Virus record (IMG/VR): IMGVR_UViG_3300048839_001249
Span: 28,689 to 92,688 of that record
Origin: a virus
Reading direction: 5' to 3' (one strand)
Length of the DNA: 64,000 bases
The position numbers and the translations under genes are program-made. Positions 1 to 9,400 of the stretch are shown in pieces (the stretch's first letter is position 1; each line of letters opens with the position of its first letter). The notes below the pieces were generated by a model. That model did no database searches and had not been told where the DNA came from. It was given only the letters and a program-made list of their open reading frames with translations.

Positions 1-1
1 A

Positions 2-3000
2 CTTTACTCTACTAACATTAAAGATGATACTACTAATGTATTTTTGACTGTTCCTCTTGCTGAATCTGATACTGTACTTGTTACAAGAAACGATACTATC
101 TTTAAGATGTACTTATCCATTGACAGTGTACTCTATGCAGACACAGCCGGATATGCACTAAATAGTTATTGGTATGAAGTTCCTGATGATACTATTAAAA
201 CTTACAATCATGTAGTTGTGGATTCAAGTTTTATGGTTAATTACAAGAATACTATATTTGGACATTATAATACTGGTTTATTTGGTAACGATTCTAATTT
301 AGTGTTTGGTATATTAGAAGATAGTGTATGGATGATAGACCATGTTTGGAGTGAAAGTGAAATGTTAGTGAGAACTATTATGGGAGTTAATTTACTTGAT
401 GGGACTACAAGTGGATTGAGTGCGTCTATGAATAAGACTGTTGGAGGAAGGCATTCTGTTGAACTATTTGCTGGAAATCATACTTCGGTAGCTATTAATA
501 GTAAAGAAAATGCTACGATAACTGCTGATACATTTAATCTTTATATAGAAAGTGCTATGAATACAGTGCTATCTATAACCGATAGTAATTATAAGTTTAC
601 TGGTATTCCCGAATCTACTGTTAAATATGTTGCAGGGTTTGATGAAAATGGGACTCTATATAAGGCAGATAGTTCTTTATTCAGTAACTCTACAATAATT
701 CCTTATACGGGAGATACTCTATGGAAATCAACATATAGTACGGAAGGTTATGATATTATATCTCTTGTAGATTCAGGTAATGTTGTTGCTATTGGTACTG
801 ATTATCCTAATGGTACATTAGATGTTAGAGGTTTTTTAAATGTTTCTTCTGATTTAATTAATCCAGCAGGTTTTGGTGTATATGATACTAACGGTGTGGG
901 ATTATCTTATATTCCAACCTTACAGTTTATAATAGATAGAAGTAATAGTGATGAAGCAGGCTATACTGCAATGTCTTTAGATTTATCTGAAGAAGGTAAT
1001 AATCCATTCTATTTGTTTAATGGCTCTTTAGAAAATCATTATAACTCATTTTATGCCACTAAGGATAGTCTTGGATATAAAGCTAATGATACTACTAAGG
1101 TATTTCATATTAATGCTACAGGGGAAGTATATGCTCCATTGATTAGTAATTTAGCTAAATCTAATATTCTATATTACGATACATTAACAGGAGAAATTAC
1201 GTATGATACTGCACAATCAGTAAATGAAACAGACCCTTACTTTACTGCTGATGTTCGAGATAGTGTACTTTCTATAAGCCAAGAACAATGGTTATTAACT
1301 TATACTGATACTTCCAGATATTCTTTTAATTATGCTAAAGATAGTAGTTATGTAAGCATGAATATAGATACCATATACTTATTTACTTTACCGGAACAAC
1401 ATATAGATTACATTTATGAAAATCCCGATAATGGTAGTGGATTAGCAACTCCGTGGACTACAAATGAGGTTTGGGTTGTTGCTGATGAAAGAGTACTTGG
1501 TAATATAGCAGACACAATTATTATTGAATGGAGTGAACCAGCAACAGATACTTGTATTATTACTAATGTGATATATGCTGTCCTTCCCTCTACTGACTCA
1601 GTAACAAAATTTATTCATACTCCTAATAACTCAATGTCGGTTTGGGATATTGTTAGCATTACTATAAAATCTCCAATATTACCTCCTCTCTATATATATC
1701 CTAATCTTCATGTATTAGGCAATCAAGTAATAGGAGATACAGCTAATTTTCAAACATATCTTAATTTACCTTCTCAGGATTCAGTAATCTATTCAGATAC
1801 TACATTTTATTATAATGAACAAGACCCTATATTCTTATCTAATGTTCGAGATTCTATTATAAGTGTTTCTCAGGAACAGTGGAATTTAATGTATGTAGAC
1901 ACGTCACGATATTCATTAACGAGTCTTCATTCAGATAGTGCTAACTATGCACCTATGCCCGATAGTGTTATTCATGCTATATATTCGGATACTGCATTAT
2001 ACTATGATGAAATAGACCCTCATTTTATTGATGATGCTAGAGATACTGTTATTGCTATCAGTCAAGAGCAATGGTCACTTAGGTATGCAGATACAGCAAG
2101 GTACGCTCTAAATGTTGTTCCTTTTCCTGAACCTAATTGGGATACTCTTGCTTACTATGCTAACCTTGATACATTAGATTATTACCAATTAATAACTGAT
2201 GATCATGATACATCATCTACTAACGAACTTCAATTACTTACTTATGATAAGTCAACTGGTATAATGAATATTAGTGATGGAACTGGCGATACAATAAATT
2301 TATTTGGTTCTGCTAATAGAGGATTAGTTCCTCAATCTGGAGGTGGAACATCTAACTATATGAGGGCAGATGGTACATGGGCAACTCCTCCGGGAACAGC
2401 AGTAGCAGATAACTTAGGTAATCATATAATGACCCAAAACCTATCAACAACTGATGATTATTTTATAGGGAATAATGGAGAAAATTGGACAGGATTTAAG
2501 TTTACAAGATATAAGAGTAAGGATAGTTATAAGTTAGCAGGTAATCAATATCAGTTTAGTAATATAATACTATCTAAATTATATGACGATAATACAGCAA
2601 GTTACATTGCTCCAATATGGATTCAGGGTGTTGCTGCAAACGATAACTTTGGAGTAACTGAGTATATTCCAAAAGGATTTACAATTCAGCCTGAAACACA
2701 ATATCCGATATTTTCTGATCTTGCTGATACTATTGATGCTGGATACATTATGCTATGGAATCACTATGATAGCGTAGTCAATAAGATTAACAGACATGAT
2801 TTTATCAATAGCATTACCTCTTTTCAGCTATATGATGATACCACTACCTACGATGCTACAAAATATTGGGTAGAACAGCAGGGTTATCTTACATCATTCA
2901 CAGAACAAGATTCTGTTATAGGTAATGAAGGAGATACTACAAAACATCATACTGTAGGATGGGGATTGGTAGGAGAGTTCTATAATCAAACAGATAATGT

Positions 3001-5578
3001 AGAGTGGGAAGCTGATAGTAGTAAAGTTGCTTCTTTATATGCTCTTAATGATACAGCAACAAATATTAGAGCAGATTTTCCAAATGTAAGTGGGTTTATA
3101 TCGTGGTCTGATACTAATGTTATTGCAACACAATACTGGGTTAACGATCAAGGTTATTTAACTACTGAGGTTGATGGTAGCATAACCAATGAATTACAGA
3201 ATTTAACATTTGCTCAGGCTACTGGAATAATGAATATTAGTTCAGGTACAGGAGATACTATTCATGAGTATGATGGTGAAACAAGAGGGTTAGTTCCTGA
3301 TGCCTTACCTGTATTTACAGGAAATGAGTTTCTCAATATTGACGGCACATGGGATGCTGTTGATATTCCTGTTGAACAAGATAGTGTGATAGGTAATGAG
3401 GGTGATACCAGTAAGTATATTATAGATGGCTTTGGGATTAAAGATTTTGCTTACAACCAGACTCAGGATGCTACTGTCGAAGTAGACACTACTTTAATTA
3501 CTACATGGAATGATGTGGATAGTTTAATAGCACTTGTTGACACAGGGTACTTTAAGAGAACAAACAACTTTACTACACTTAAAAATATAAATGACTCTGT
3601 TGGTATAGGAACAGATAATCCAAGAACTAAGTTTGATATAATAGGAGAATTATCTCTTACTGGACAATCTAATTCTATTATCTATGATGTAGATAGTAAT
3701 GAGTTGATTAGGATTAATCATGAAGGAGTTAATCCACCAAATTTAGGAAGTTATGTTGATATAGGATTGCATGGTGGAGAATCTTATGGATTAGGATCGT
3801 TAAATACATTCTCGTATAACGATAGTCAATTTTCACTTGCTAATTTTGGTTCAGTAAAAACAAACGGAAGACAATCAAATTATGGAAGTGATCTTCATAA
3901 TAATATTATGTGTTTTGATACAGTACCTTCATTATCATACATTATTTTTAAATCTTGGCCAGACGCAGGAGGAAATATTGGTACATTAGTAGTAACAGCA
4001 GCAAATGATATTGGTCTGATAAAAGTTAACTTCTCTGTGCAATACAGTGTCAATTATATTACTGTTATTGATAGTTCAACAACAGTAAGGACAGGAATGT
4101 TTTGGGATAGTTTATTCATTGCCTCACCGAGATTATCTTCTACTTATGATTCCATAATGATACCAGTTTATTCAAGAGTAATTGCATCTGCCGAAAATAA
4201 CAATAAGGTATCTGTTAAGGTTGAGTATTTCCATACTGAGAATAATGCTTTTGGAGTAGATATTACTACGACTACCTCTGCCGACATATTAACCTCTTGG
4301 GTAGATAAGGTTAATAAATATGGAATAGACACTGCAACAACAGCTTTTGGAATATACTATGATCCTATTACTGGGGTTACAAGTTATGATTCCGTATCAA
4401 GCGGGGGAGGGGCTGATGGCGATAGTCTTTGGAATCATGTAGTATTACAGGATATAGATATGACAGGATTTAATCTTATCAATCCCGATACATTATTTCA
4501 CACACCTTATTCAACAACATTTGTTCCTGCTGATGATGAATTACTTATTTGGGATGATACTGAAAATGCTATTGCAGGAGTTTCTTTAACTGATTTAACA
4601 TCTAATCTTCCATTGGATAACTACCAGTTAAAATCTGATACCTCTACTTATGATGCTACAAAGCATTATGTGGATAGTGTTAATATGTTTCATCAAGAAG
4701 ATGGAGCAGTGGAGATGAAAGATAATGACGTATTGAGAATTGATGCTGGTGATGTTTTGTCTTTTGTGAACAATACAGGAGATAGCACTAAAATATATCA
4801 GGCAGGAGAGAGTTTTGTTATCCAACCTCAAAGTACTGTTGAGTACACTCAAATATATAGTGATGTTTATATAGATGGAGATACTCTCATACTTAATGAA
4901 ATGACTAAGGCTAAGAAGGCTCACAATGTATTTTATGATGAGGTTTCAGGAGTGCTTACTTATGGAGATACTACTATTACAGCAGCAGAAGTAGATGGCT
5001 CGGTTACTAATGAAGGCTCATTAACAGTTGTTGATCCTGGGGCAAACAAAAGTGCAATAAGAAGTAATACAAGTGGAAGTACTGATGTTACGATAGAGGG
5101 TGGAGATAATATTACGGTAACTGAGAATACGGGCACTGGAACTATCACAGTAGCAACAAAACAGACGACTGCCATTAATACAACAATGGTTGCAACTGCC
5201 ACCTTTAGTTTTAATGATGCGACAACTTACTATTTTGGGGCTTCACAGGTTGGATTTAGCACAACAGAGACAATATCAAGAAGTATTATTATTCCCCATG
5301 ATGGCACAATAACATTAGGACAATTTGTTACAACAACTGTTGCCGCAGGATCATCTCAGGATTGGAGTGTATATTTAAGACTGAATAATACAACGGATTA
5401 CTTAATAGAAACAATACAATCAGGAGGTAATGTGGAAATTTGGAGAAATGATGGGTTAAGCATAGCTGTTTCTGAAGGAGATGCTCTTTGTTGGAAAATG
5501 GTTACTCCTACTTGGACTACAAATCCACAGATAAGAGGAAATACTGGATGTCATGGAACCATGATAATAACATATTAA
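2..5578 (+). CDS. Tail fibre / receptor-binding protein (5' end outside window)
   Basis: The reading frame is open right to the left edge of the window, so the true start lies upstream; the first possible internal start is a TTG at 44 and is probably not used. About 1858 residues are visible. They are Asp/Ser/Thr/Tyr-rich and low in Cys, and they hold internal repeats: three copies of a D-P-x-F...R-D-S-V...S-Q-E-Q-W module, two QDSVIGNEGDT modules, and two YWVxxQGYLT segments of a kind common in phage fibres. The C-terminal ~150 residues are free of these repeats, start at a Gly/Thr-rich hinge (GTGTITVATK) and look like a beta-sandwich tip. Phage tail fibres are built this way, with a repetitive shaft and a distal host-binding head. 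It opens the plus-strand block, followed one base later by a small gene. The fibre role is a strong inference; the receptor cannot be told. Confidence 0.8.
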   Translation, partial: LYSTNIKDDTTNVFLTVPLAESDTVLVTRNDTIFKMYLSIDSVLYADTAGYALNSYWYEVPDDTIKTYNHVVVDSSFMVNYKNTIFGHYNTGLFGNDSNLVFGILEDSVWMIDHVWSESEMLVRTIMGVNLLDGTTSGLSASMNKTVGGRHSVELFAGNHTSVAINSKENATITADTFNLYIESAMNTVLSITDSNYKFTGIPESTVKYVAGFDENGTLYKADSSLFSNSTIIPYTGDTLWKSTYSTEGYDIISLVDSGNVVAIGTDYPNGTLDVRGFLNVSSDLINPAGFGVYDTNGVGLSYIPTLQFIIDRSNSDEAGYTAMSLDLSEEGNNPFYLFNGSLENHYNSFYATKDSLGYKANDTTKVFHINATGEVYAPLISNLAKSNILYYDTLTGEITYDTAQSVNETDPYFTADVRDSVLSISQEQWLLTYTDTSRYSFNYAKDSSYVSMNIDTIYLFTLPEQHIDYIYENPDNGSGLATPWTTNEVWVVADERVLGNIADTIIIEWSEPATDTCIITNVIYAVLPSTDSVTKFIHTPNNSMSVWDIVSITIKSPILPPLYIYPNLHVLGNQVIGDTANFQTYLNLPSQDSVIYSDTTFYYNEQDPIFLSNVRDSIISVSQEQWNLMYVDTSRYSLTSLHSDSANYAPMPDSVIHAIYSDTALYYDEIDPHFIDDARDTVIAISQEQWSLRYADTARYALNVVPFPEPNWDTLAYYANLDTLDYYQLITDDHDTSSTNELQLLTYDKSTGIMNISDGTGDTINLFGSANRGLVPQSGGGTSNYMRADGTWATPPGTAVADNLGNHIMTQNLSTTDDYFIGNNGENWTGFKFTRYKSKDSYKLAGNQYQFSNIILSKLYDDNTASYIAPIWIQGVAANDNFGVTEYIPKGFTIQPETQYPIFSDLADTIDAGYIMLWNHYDSVVNKINRHDFINSITSFQLYDDTTTYDATKYWVEQQGYLTSFTEQDSVIGNEGDTTKHHTVGWGLVGEFYNQTDNVEWEADSSKVASLYALNDTATNIRADFPNVSGFISWSDTNVIATQYWVNDQGYLTTEVDGSITNELQNLTFAQATGIMNISSGTGDTIHEYDGETRGLVPDALPVFTGNEFLNIDGTWDAVDIPVEQDSVIGNEGDTSKYIIDGFGIKDFAYNQTQDATVEVDTTLITTWNDVDSLIALVDTGYFKRTNNFTTLKNINDSVGIGTDNPRTKFDIIGELSLTGQSNSIIYDVDSNELIRINHEGVNPPNLGSYVDIGLHGGESYGLGSLNTFSYNDSQFSLANFGSVKTNGRQSNYGSDLHNNIMCFDTVPSLSYIIFKSWPDAGGNIGTLVVTAANDIGLIKVNFSVQYSVNYITVIDSSTTVRTGMFWDSLFIASPRLSSTYDSIMIPVYSRVIASAENNNKVSVKVEYFHTENNAFGVDITTTTSADILTSWVDKVNKYGIDTATTAFGIYYDPITGVTSYDSVSSGGGADGDSLWNHVVLQDIDMTGFNLINPDTLFHTPYSTTFVPADDELLIWDDTENAIAGVSLTDLTSNLPLDNYQLKSDTSTYDATKHYVDSVNMFHQEDGAVEMKDNDVLRIDAGDVLSFVNNTGDSTKIYQAGESFVIQPQSTVEYTQIYSDVYIDGDTLILNEMTKAKKAHNVFYDEVSGVLTYGDTTITAAEVDGSVTNEGSLTVVDPGANKSAIRSNTSGSTDVTIEGGDNITVTENTGTGTITVATKQTTAINTTMVATATFSFNDATTYYFGASQVGFSTTETISRSIIIPHDGTITLGQFVTTTVAAGSSQDWSVYLRLNNTTDYLIETIQSGGNVEIWRNDGLSIAVSEGDALCWKMVTPTWTTNPQIRGNTGCHGTMIITY
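1232..2104 (+). repeat. Three-copy coding repeat in tail-fibre shaft
   Basis: Copies lie at about 1232-1320, 1823-1912 and 2015-2104. Each encodes about 30 residues starting D-P-x-F and containing RDS/TVxxISQEQW (or SVSQEQW), then a D-T-x-R-Y ending. The copies are similar in protein but differ at many third codon positions, so they are old duplications rather than recent ones. Confidence 0.8.
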
Positions 5579-5579
5579 T

Positions 5580-5768
5580 ATGACAATAGATTTATCCATA
5601 GGAGAGGTTGAATACCTACTCACATTGATCAATATGAATAATGAGTTTGGTGGTCATTACAATGATCCTAAGTATGATATACCTTTGAGGGACAAGTTAA
5701 GAGAGTTAAAGAAAAAGATTAATGAAAAGGTTACTACTGATACTATTAATGATGCCTGTAATTGTTAA
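5580..5768 (+). CDS. Small hypothetical protein
   Basis: A 62-residue protein starting one base after the fibre stop codon, so it is probably translationally coupled to it. The sequence is hydrophilic, with a central charged helix (LRDKLRELKKKINEK). It has no signal peptide and no known domain that I recognise. The 3' end overlaps the next gene by 47 bases in another frame, typical of packed phage genes. It could be a fibre chaperone by position, but nothing in the sequence proves that. Confidence 0.55.
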   Translation: MTIDLSIGEVEYLLTLINMNNEFGGHYNDPKYDIPLRDKLRELKKKINEKVTTDTINDACNC

Positions 5769-6165
5769 TGCTCAGGTGCTTACTAAAAAGGATATTATCC
5801 CATTGGTCTGTACATTTCAGGCAGGGATATATGAAGGCTTTGCTGAAGGATTGAAGTTTCACTATGAAAGCATTGACAGTAAACTTGGATTAAACGATAA
5901 TTACTGGAATCCTGCTATGAGTTGCAACAATAAATATAAGAATGGTGATCCTGCACAGGGAGAGGCATTTCCTATGAGTACCACAGTCTTTGTATGGACT
6001 ACTGATGGTTATCATCTTACAAGAGCTGCAAGAAATACCTGTCTTATGGCTGGACTCACATTCAAATTGGGAGAGAAACAAAAGTGGTATGAATACCTTT
6101 TGGAATTTATTGCTTACTATATTACTTTTACATTAGGATTTAACATAACTTATGAACTGCTATGA
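5722..6165 (+). CDS. Putative exported protein
   Basis: A 147-residue protein with an N-terminal signal-like segment (MKRLLLILLMMPVIVNAQ) ending in a plausible signal peptidase I site. The mature part contains three Cys, an aromatic-rich region (NDNYWNP) and a hydrophobic C-terminal stretch (FIAYYITFTLGFNITYELL) that could be a membrane helix. I do not recognise the family. It ends four bases inside the next gene (ATGA overlap), so it belongs to the same operon. An envelope role, such as lysis or receptor blocking, is possible but unproven. Confidence 0.6.
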   Translation: MKRLLLILLMMPVIVNAQVLTKKDIIPLVCTFQAGIYEGFAEGLKFHYESIDSKLGLNDNYWNPAMSCNNKYKNGDPAQGEAFPMSTTVFVWTTDGYHLTRAARNTCLMAGLTFKLGEKQKWYEYLLEFIAYYITFTLGFNITYELL

Positions 6166-6710
6166 AACTAATTATCTTTGGTAAAGGCGGTTTTGGTAGA
6201 GAAGTAGAAGCCGCTATTAAAAACTCCAGACTATCCAGATTTTACGATATTGTAATGATGGAAGAAGGAGAAGATTTACTACCTATTTATAATGAATGTA
6301 TTATAGCTATTGGCGATCCTAATGTAAGAAGTAGATTAGCTAATGAATTACGATATAGCTTTGGAAAGATTATATTAGGTACTTGTTATTCCTCTAATAT
6401 AGGGGGCGGTACAATTATTCAACCCGGAGCTATAATTACTGTTAATTGTAATATTGGTAAGCATGTTCAAGTAAATTTAAATGCTACTGTTGGACATGAT
6501 TGTAACATAGGAGATTGTACAACTATTGCTCCAGGGGCCCATATATCAGGAAATGTAACTATTGGAAAAAGATGTTATATAGGAACAGGAGCAGTAATTA
6601 AACAGAATATTAATATTTGTGATGATGTAACAATAGGTGCTGGTGGAGTAGTAGTAAAAGATATTACTGAATCAGGTATTTATGTTGGTTGTCCAGTTAA
6701 TAAAAAATAG
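6162..6710 (+). CDS. PglD/NeuD-like hexapeptide acyltransferase
   Basis: A 182-residue protein with the two parts of the PglD/NeuD family. The N-terminus has a nucleotide-binding-like motif GKGGFGREV (residues 6-14). The second half is a left-handed beta-helix of hexapeptide repeats (GGGTIIQPGAIITVNCNIG; VGHDCNIGDCTTIAPGAHIS). The conserved HD of VGHDCNIG is where these enzymes place the catalytic His. Cellular relatives acetylate amino-sugars or sialic acid with acetyl-CoA. Length matches the family, which is usually about 200 residues. In a phage, next to the fibre, it may modify a host surface glycan or a virion sugar; the substrate is unknown. Confidence 0.85.
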   Translation: MKLIIFGKGGFGREVEAAIKNSRLSRFYDIVMMEEGEDLLPIYNECIIAIGDPNVRSRLANELRYSFGKIILGTCYSSNIGGGTIIQPGAIITVNCNIGKHVQVNLNATVGHDCNIGDCTTIAPGAHISGNVTIGKRCYIGTGAVIKQNINICDDVTIGAGGVVVKDITESGIYVGCPVNKK

Positions 6711-6711
6711 T

Positions 6712-7044
6712 ATGAAGTACATTGTATTTTGGTTATTGGTTATTAATGTTAGCTTGTCTAACAAGCCTAAAATTGATGAGTTTGGTGCAAAAAGTCAATG
6801 GACTACTCTTGAATATAATATGGGTACTGAATATGAACAGTATTTTAAAATGTTTGATGATAGACAGGCTGCACTTGACTTTCTTAGTAGAGGACAAAAT
6901 CACTCAAAGGTATATGCTATTGCAATAGATAGTGTTAAGATTCCTACAACGGAAGAATATTTTAAGAATTATATTTTGGTATATGACTCGGTTAATTATT
7001 ATACCTTACCAATTTTACATGACACAATAATATTACGCCCATGA
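6712..7044 (+). CDS. Small protein with N-terminal hydrophobic signal
   Basis: I chose the ATG at 6712, one base after the acyltransferase stop, which gives 110 residues; an upstream in-frame ATG at 6682 would add ten residues read from inside the previous gene. The start MKYIVFWLLVINVSLS looks like a signal peptide or a membrane anchor. The rest is acidic and rich in Tyr and Asp, without a recognised domain. It overlaps the hydrolase gene by four bases. Function unknown. Confidence 0.55.
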   Translation: MKYIVFWLLVINVSLSNKPKIDEFGAKSQWTTLEYNMGTEYEQYFKMFDDRQAALDFLSRGQNHSKVYAIAIDSVKIPTTEEYFKNYILVYDSVNYYTLPILHDTIILRP

Positions 7045-7604
7045 CAAAACAATTTGTATTTAAGACAGGAGATATTGTATTAGTATCTGGACACTCTAAG
7101 AGGGCAGAGATTATACAAAAGTTTCAAGAAAAGTCTGATAAAGACTCAGGTAAATGGAATCATTCCATGCTTGTTACAGTAATTAATGGAATACCTTATG
7201 TATATGAAGCTGCTGAGATTGAAGAAAGAAAAGTCAAAGCTGCTGCTAAGTTTACTCACATTAGTGAATATAATGGATATGAACTATTAGTTCTTAGACC
7301 TAAGTTTGCTATCATTGAAAACGATGTTATTCAATGGTGTGTATTCTATAATGGTACTCCTTATGATTATTCTAGTTTACTTAGAGATCAAATAGTAAGA
7401 ACACTTACTGGTTGGTGGTTAGGTAAGAAAGGAGATAAAGCTGCTAGACGTATGGTATGTCACGAGCTTACTCAATTTATTATGAACCTATATAAACCAG
7501 ACTTATTTCCTGAATGGTTTAAAGGTGATGTAGCTAAGATATTTCATTCTGTTGATTATAATAAGGTACAATATATACCTAATTACAAATACATTAAACA
7601 ATAA
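7041..7604 (+). CDS. Permuted NlpC/P60-like (YiiX-type) hydrolase, candidate endolysin
   Basis: A 187-residue protein with the circularly permuted NlpC/P60 papain-like arrangement: the His comes first (KWNHSMLV, His41) and the nucleophile Cys comes late (RRMVCHEL, Cys140). The opening FKTGDIVLVSGH is typical of the YiiX/YaeF group, in which 'GDI' starts the first strand. Known members cleave amide bonds in peptidoglycan or lipids. It lies just before holin-like and spanin-like genes, which suggests host lysis or cell-wall entry. There is no signal peptide, so a holin would be needed for export. A third polar catalytic residue was not assigned. Confidence 0.7.
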   Translation: MTKQFVFKTGDIVLVSGHSKRAEIIQKFQEKSDKDSGKWNHSMLVTVINGIPYVYEAAEIEERKVKAAAKFTHISEYNGYELLVLRPKFAIIENDVIQWCVFYNGTPYDYSSLLRDQIVRTLTGWWLGKKGDKAARRMVCHELTQFIMNLYKPDLFPEWFKGDVAKIFHSVDYNKVQYIPNYKYIKQ

Positions 7605-7620
7605 TTTAAATTAGATTACT

Positions 7621-8514
7621 ATGAAGACAAAAATTTTAGTATTACTATTTAGTGTTGTAATGATCACAGCACTTGCACAAGAAACCTGTATTCGGTATTC
7701 AGTGAAAACATCACCCTCTTCTGGTTATTCTGGTGGATTTAGGGATGAGTTATGCTATGATGAATATGGTATGTTTCCTACTACTGCACATAACCCATAT
7801 CAATTAGGTATTGAGGTTAATGGTGAACTATTACTTAAGTGGAAAGCTTTAGTTGAATTAAGGAAGCCTATATGGGGTGAATTAGGTAATCAGAAGTTTA
7901 AAGATTTACTTCCTGAATATATTGAATCAGTAGATGAATATATCTATATTGAGCAGTTTCCTTGGTTCTCTTTTGATACATTACCCTCATTACCCAAAGG
8001 TCATGAATTAGTACCTTACGGATATGAGCTTAGAGTATCTTCTGGGGGTAGTGAATATATGTATGTTCAAGGAGCTACTTTAGAGATGGCTGAAATGTTA
8101 CTTGATCAAGGATACTTTGCAGAATGGAGGCCATGGAATAAAGTAGGTCTTCGTATTATGAAAGTAGTCAATCCTGAATATGCTATTGTAGAAGCACAAC
8201 GTACTCAGATGTATATTGATTATGAAAATATAATTAGTACATATCTTGTACAAAGTGCAATTTATAAGTTTCCTAAGTTCTACTATCCTAAGGAATATTA
8301 TACTTTAAGATGGTGGATTAAAACATCAGAAGATGCTAATTACGTAGAAGTTACACCTGATAAGGAACATCCTTTATATTCAGATACACGATCTGGTTAT
8401 ATAGATGAAAGAAAGATAGCTAGAGAGCAAGACAAGAAATCTTGGAATGCTTGGATTAATAGTACTATTTCTTATAGTGGAGATCAGAGAGTTAAAAAAT
8501 TACTTGGTTACTAA
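7621..8514 (+). CDS. Putative secreted protein of unknown function
   Basis: A 297-residue protein with a clear signal peptide (MKTKILVLLFSVVMITALAQ). The mature part is rich in Tyr, Trp and Glu. A middle stretch (GYELRVSSGGSEYMYVQG, then ATLEMAEMLLDQGYFAEWRP) resembles a compact alpha/beta binding module such as a SPOR-like fold, but this is only a visual impression. It sits 16 bases after the hydrolase gene. It probably acts in the periplasm during lysis or host envelope remodelling. Confidence 0.6.
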   Translation: MKTKILVLLFSVVMITALAQETCIRYSVKTSPSSGYSGGFRDELCYDEYGMFPTTAHNPYQLGIEVNGELLLKWKALVELRKPIWGELGNQKFKDLLPEYIESVDEYIYIEQFPWFSFDTLPSLPKGHELVPYGYELRVSSGGSEYMYVQGATLEMAEMLLDQGYFAEWRPWNKVGLRIMKVVNPEYAIVEAQRTQMYIDYENIISTYLVQSAIYKFPKFYYPKEYYTLRWWIKTSEDANYVEVTPDKEHPLYSDTRSGYIDERKIAREQDKKSWNAWINSTISYSGDQRVKKLLGY

Positions 8515-8567
8515 ATATTTTAATCTTAAATAATTCTTAAAATTATTTAATAACAATTAATACTACA

Positions 8568-8831
8568 ATGGCTAAAATACTCAATGAAAATTCCTTTTCG
8601 TGGCTTGATAAAATTGTAAGTATAATATTATCTGTAATCAGTGGTATAGCTGTAGTTATACTTTTTGTTGCAGATGTAAAAAATACTACTAAAACTAATG
8701 CTAATGACATTCAAAATGTCAAGGATAACTTTAGTGATTTTAAATCAGACATTAAGGATGATGTTAAGGAAATAAAAGAAGATATTGAATATGTTAGGAA
8801 ACTTATCGAAAACAAACACAGCAATGATTAG
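8568..8831 (+). CDS. Membrane-anchored coiled-coil protein (holin/spanin-like)
   Basis: An 87-residue protein with one transmembrane helix near residues 14-33 (IVSIILSVISGIAVVILFVA), followed by a long charged heptad-like helix (IQNVKDNFSDFKSDIKDDVK). One membrane span plus a coiled coil is typical of small phage lysis proteins, including some class III holins and i-spanins. It follows a 53-base A/T-rich gap and overlaps the next gene. Assignment to one lysis role is uncertain. Confidence 0.55.
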   Translation: MAKILNENSFSWLDKIVSIILSVISGIAVVILFVADVKNTTKTNANDIQNVKDNFSDFKSDIKDDVKEIKEDIEYVRKLIENKHSND

Positions 8832-9051
8832 AATTGTATGTATTTTAATTTTGTTGTCATTACTTTCATTACCAGTAATATATCTTACTACTCCTATGGA
8901 AAAGGAAAACACTGAACTAACACAATTTGTAACACGGGGTAGTAGCATAATGAAGATACAATATGAAAGTCAAGATTCATTAACACATTGTTTGGAAGAT
9001 TTAAAAAAACAAGTTGATAGTCTTGTAATGACTGTGGAAAAATATTATTAA
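8824..9051 (+). CDS. Small membrane-anchored protein, possible i-spanin
   Basis: I chose the ATG at 8824, which overlaps the end of the previous gene and places the hydrophobic segment (MIRIVCILILLSLLSLPVIY) at the N-terminus, giving 75 residues. An upstream in-frame ATG at 8785 lies within the previous coding region. After the helix the protein is a charged alpha-helical stretch (LTHCLEDLKKQVDSLVMTVE), as in inner-membrane spanins. A matching outer-membrane spanin lipoprotein was not found beside it, so the name is tentative. Confidence 0.5.
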   Translation: MIRIVCILILLSLLSLPVIYLTTPMEKENTELTQFVTRGSSIMKIQYESQDSLTHCLEDLKKQVDSLVMTVEKYY

Positions 9052-9067
9052 CTTAAAAATTATAATT

Positions 9068-9358
9068 ATGAACTACTTAGTATTTTTAATGGCCTTTGCT
9101 GGAATTGTACTTCACTTATTAGTGAAGTATCAAGATTCCAGAAGTAAAAAAGAAATGTTTGCATGGAAAGATCATCTTGTTTATGCAGCTATGTCAGCTA
9201 TTGCTATGGTTGCTATTATAGTAGGATGGGAACAAGCTAAAGTGTATTTGGGTATGGGAGATGAATTGTTTCCTTTTACTGCTTTTCTGCTTGGATATTT
9301 TTCTGACTCTATGATAAAGAATATCAGTAAATTTAATCCTATCAGGATTAAAAAGTAA
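9068..9358 (+). CDS. Holin-like protein
   Basis: A 96-residue protein with hydrophobic segments near residues 2-19 (NYLVFLMAFAGIVLHLLV), 38-54 (LVYAAMSAIAMVAIIVG) and 68-80, and a basic tail (KFNPIRIKK). Size, two to three membrane spans and a basic C-terminus fit a phage holin. It is the last gene of the lysis-like group before a promoter-like site. Holin families diverge too much for a firm call by eye. Confidence 0.55.
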   Translation: MNYLVFLMAFAGIVLHLLVKYQDSRSKKEMFAWKDHLVYAAMSAIAMVAIIVGWEQAKVYLGMGDELFPFTAFLLGYFSDSMIKNISKFNPIRIKK

Positions 9359-9365
9359 AATTTTT
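9332..9365 (+). terminator. Weak hairpin terminator candidate
   Basis: A perfect 9-bp stem (TTTAATCCT/AGGATTAAA) with a 3-base loop spans 9332-9352 at the end of the holin-like gene. The T-run comes only after about eight bases, so this is a poor rho-independent terminator. Its position just before a promoter-like element makes it worth listing. Confidence 0.3.
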
Positions 9366-9378
9366 AAGATGAATTTTG

Positions 9379-9387
9379 TATCTTTGT
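9379..9387 (+). promoter_or_regulatory. Bacteroidota-type -7 promoter element candidate
   Basis: TATCTTTGT at 9379-9387 matches the published Bacteroides -7 consensus TAnnTTTG followed by a pyrimidine. It lies 13 bases before the start of the nuclease gene, which opens the structural operon. I see no clear TTTG -33 element at the usual spacing, so this may be a partial or phage-specific promoter. Confidence 0.35.
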
Positions 9388-9400
9388 TAAAAGTTCATCA

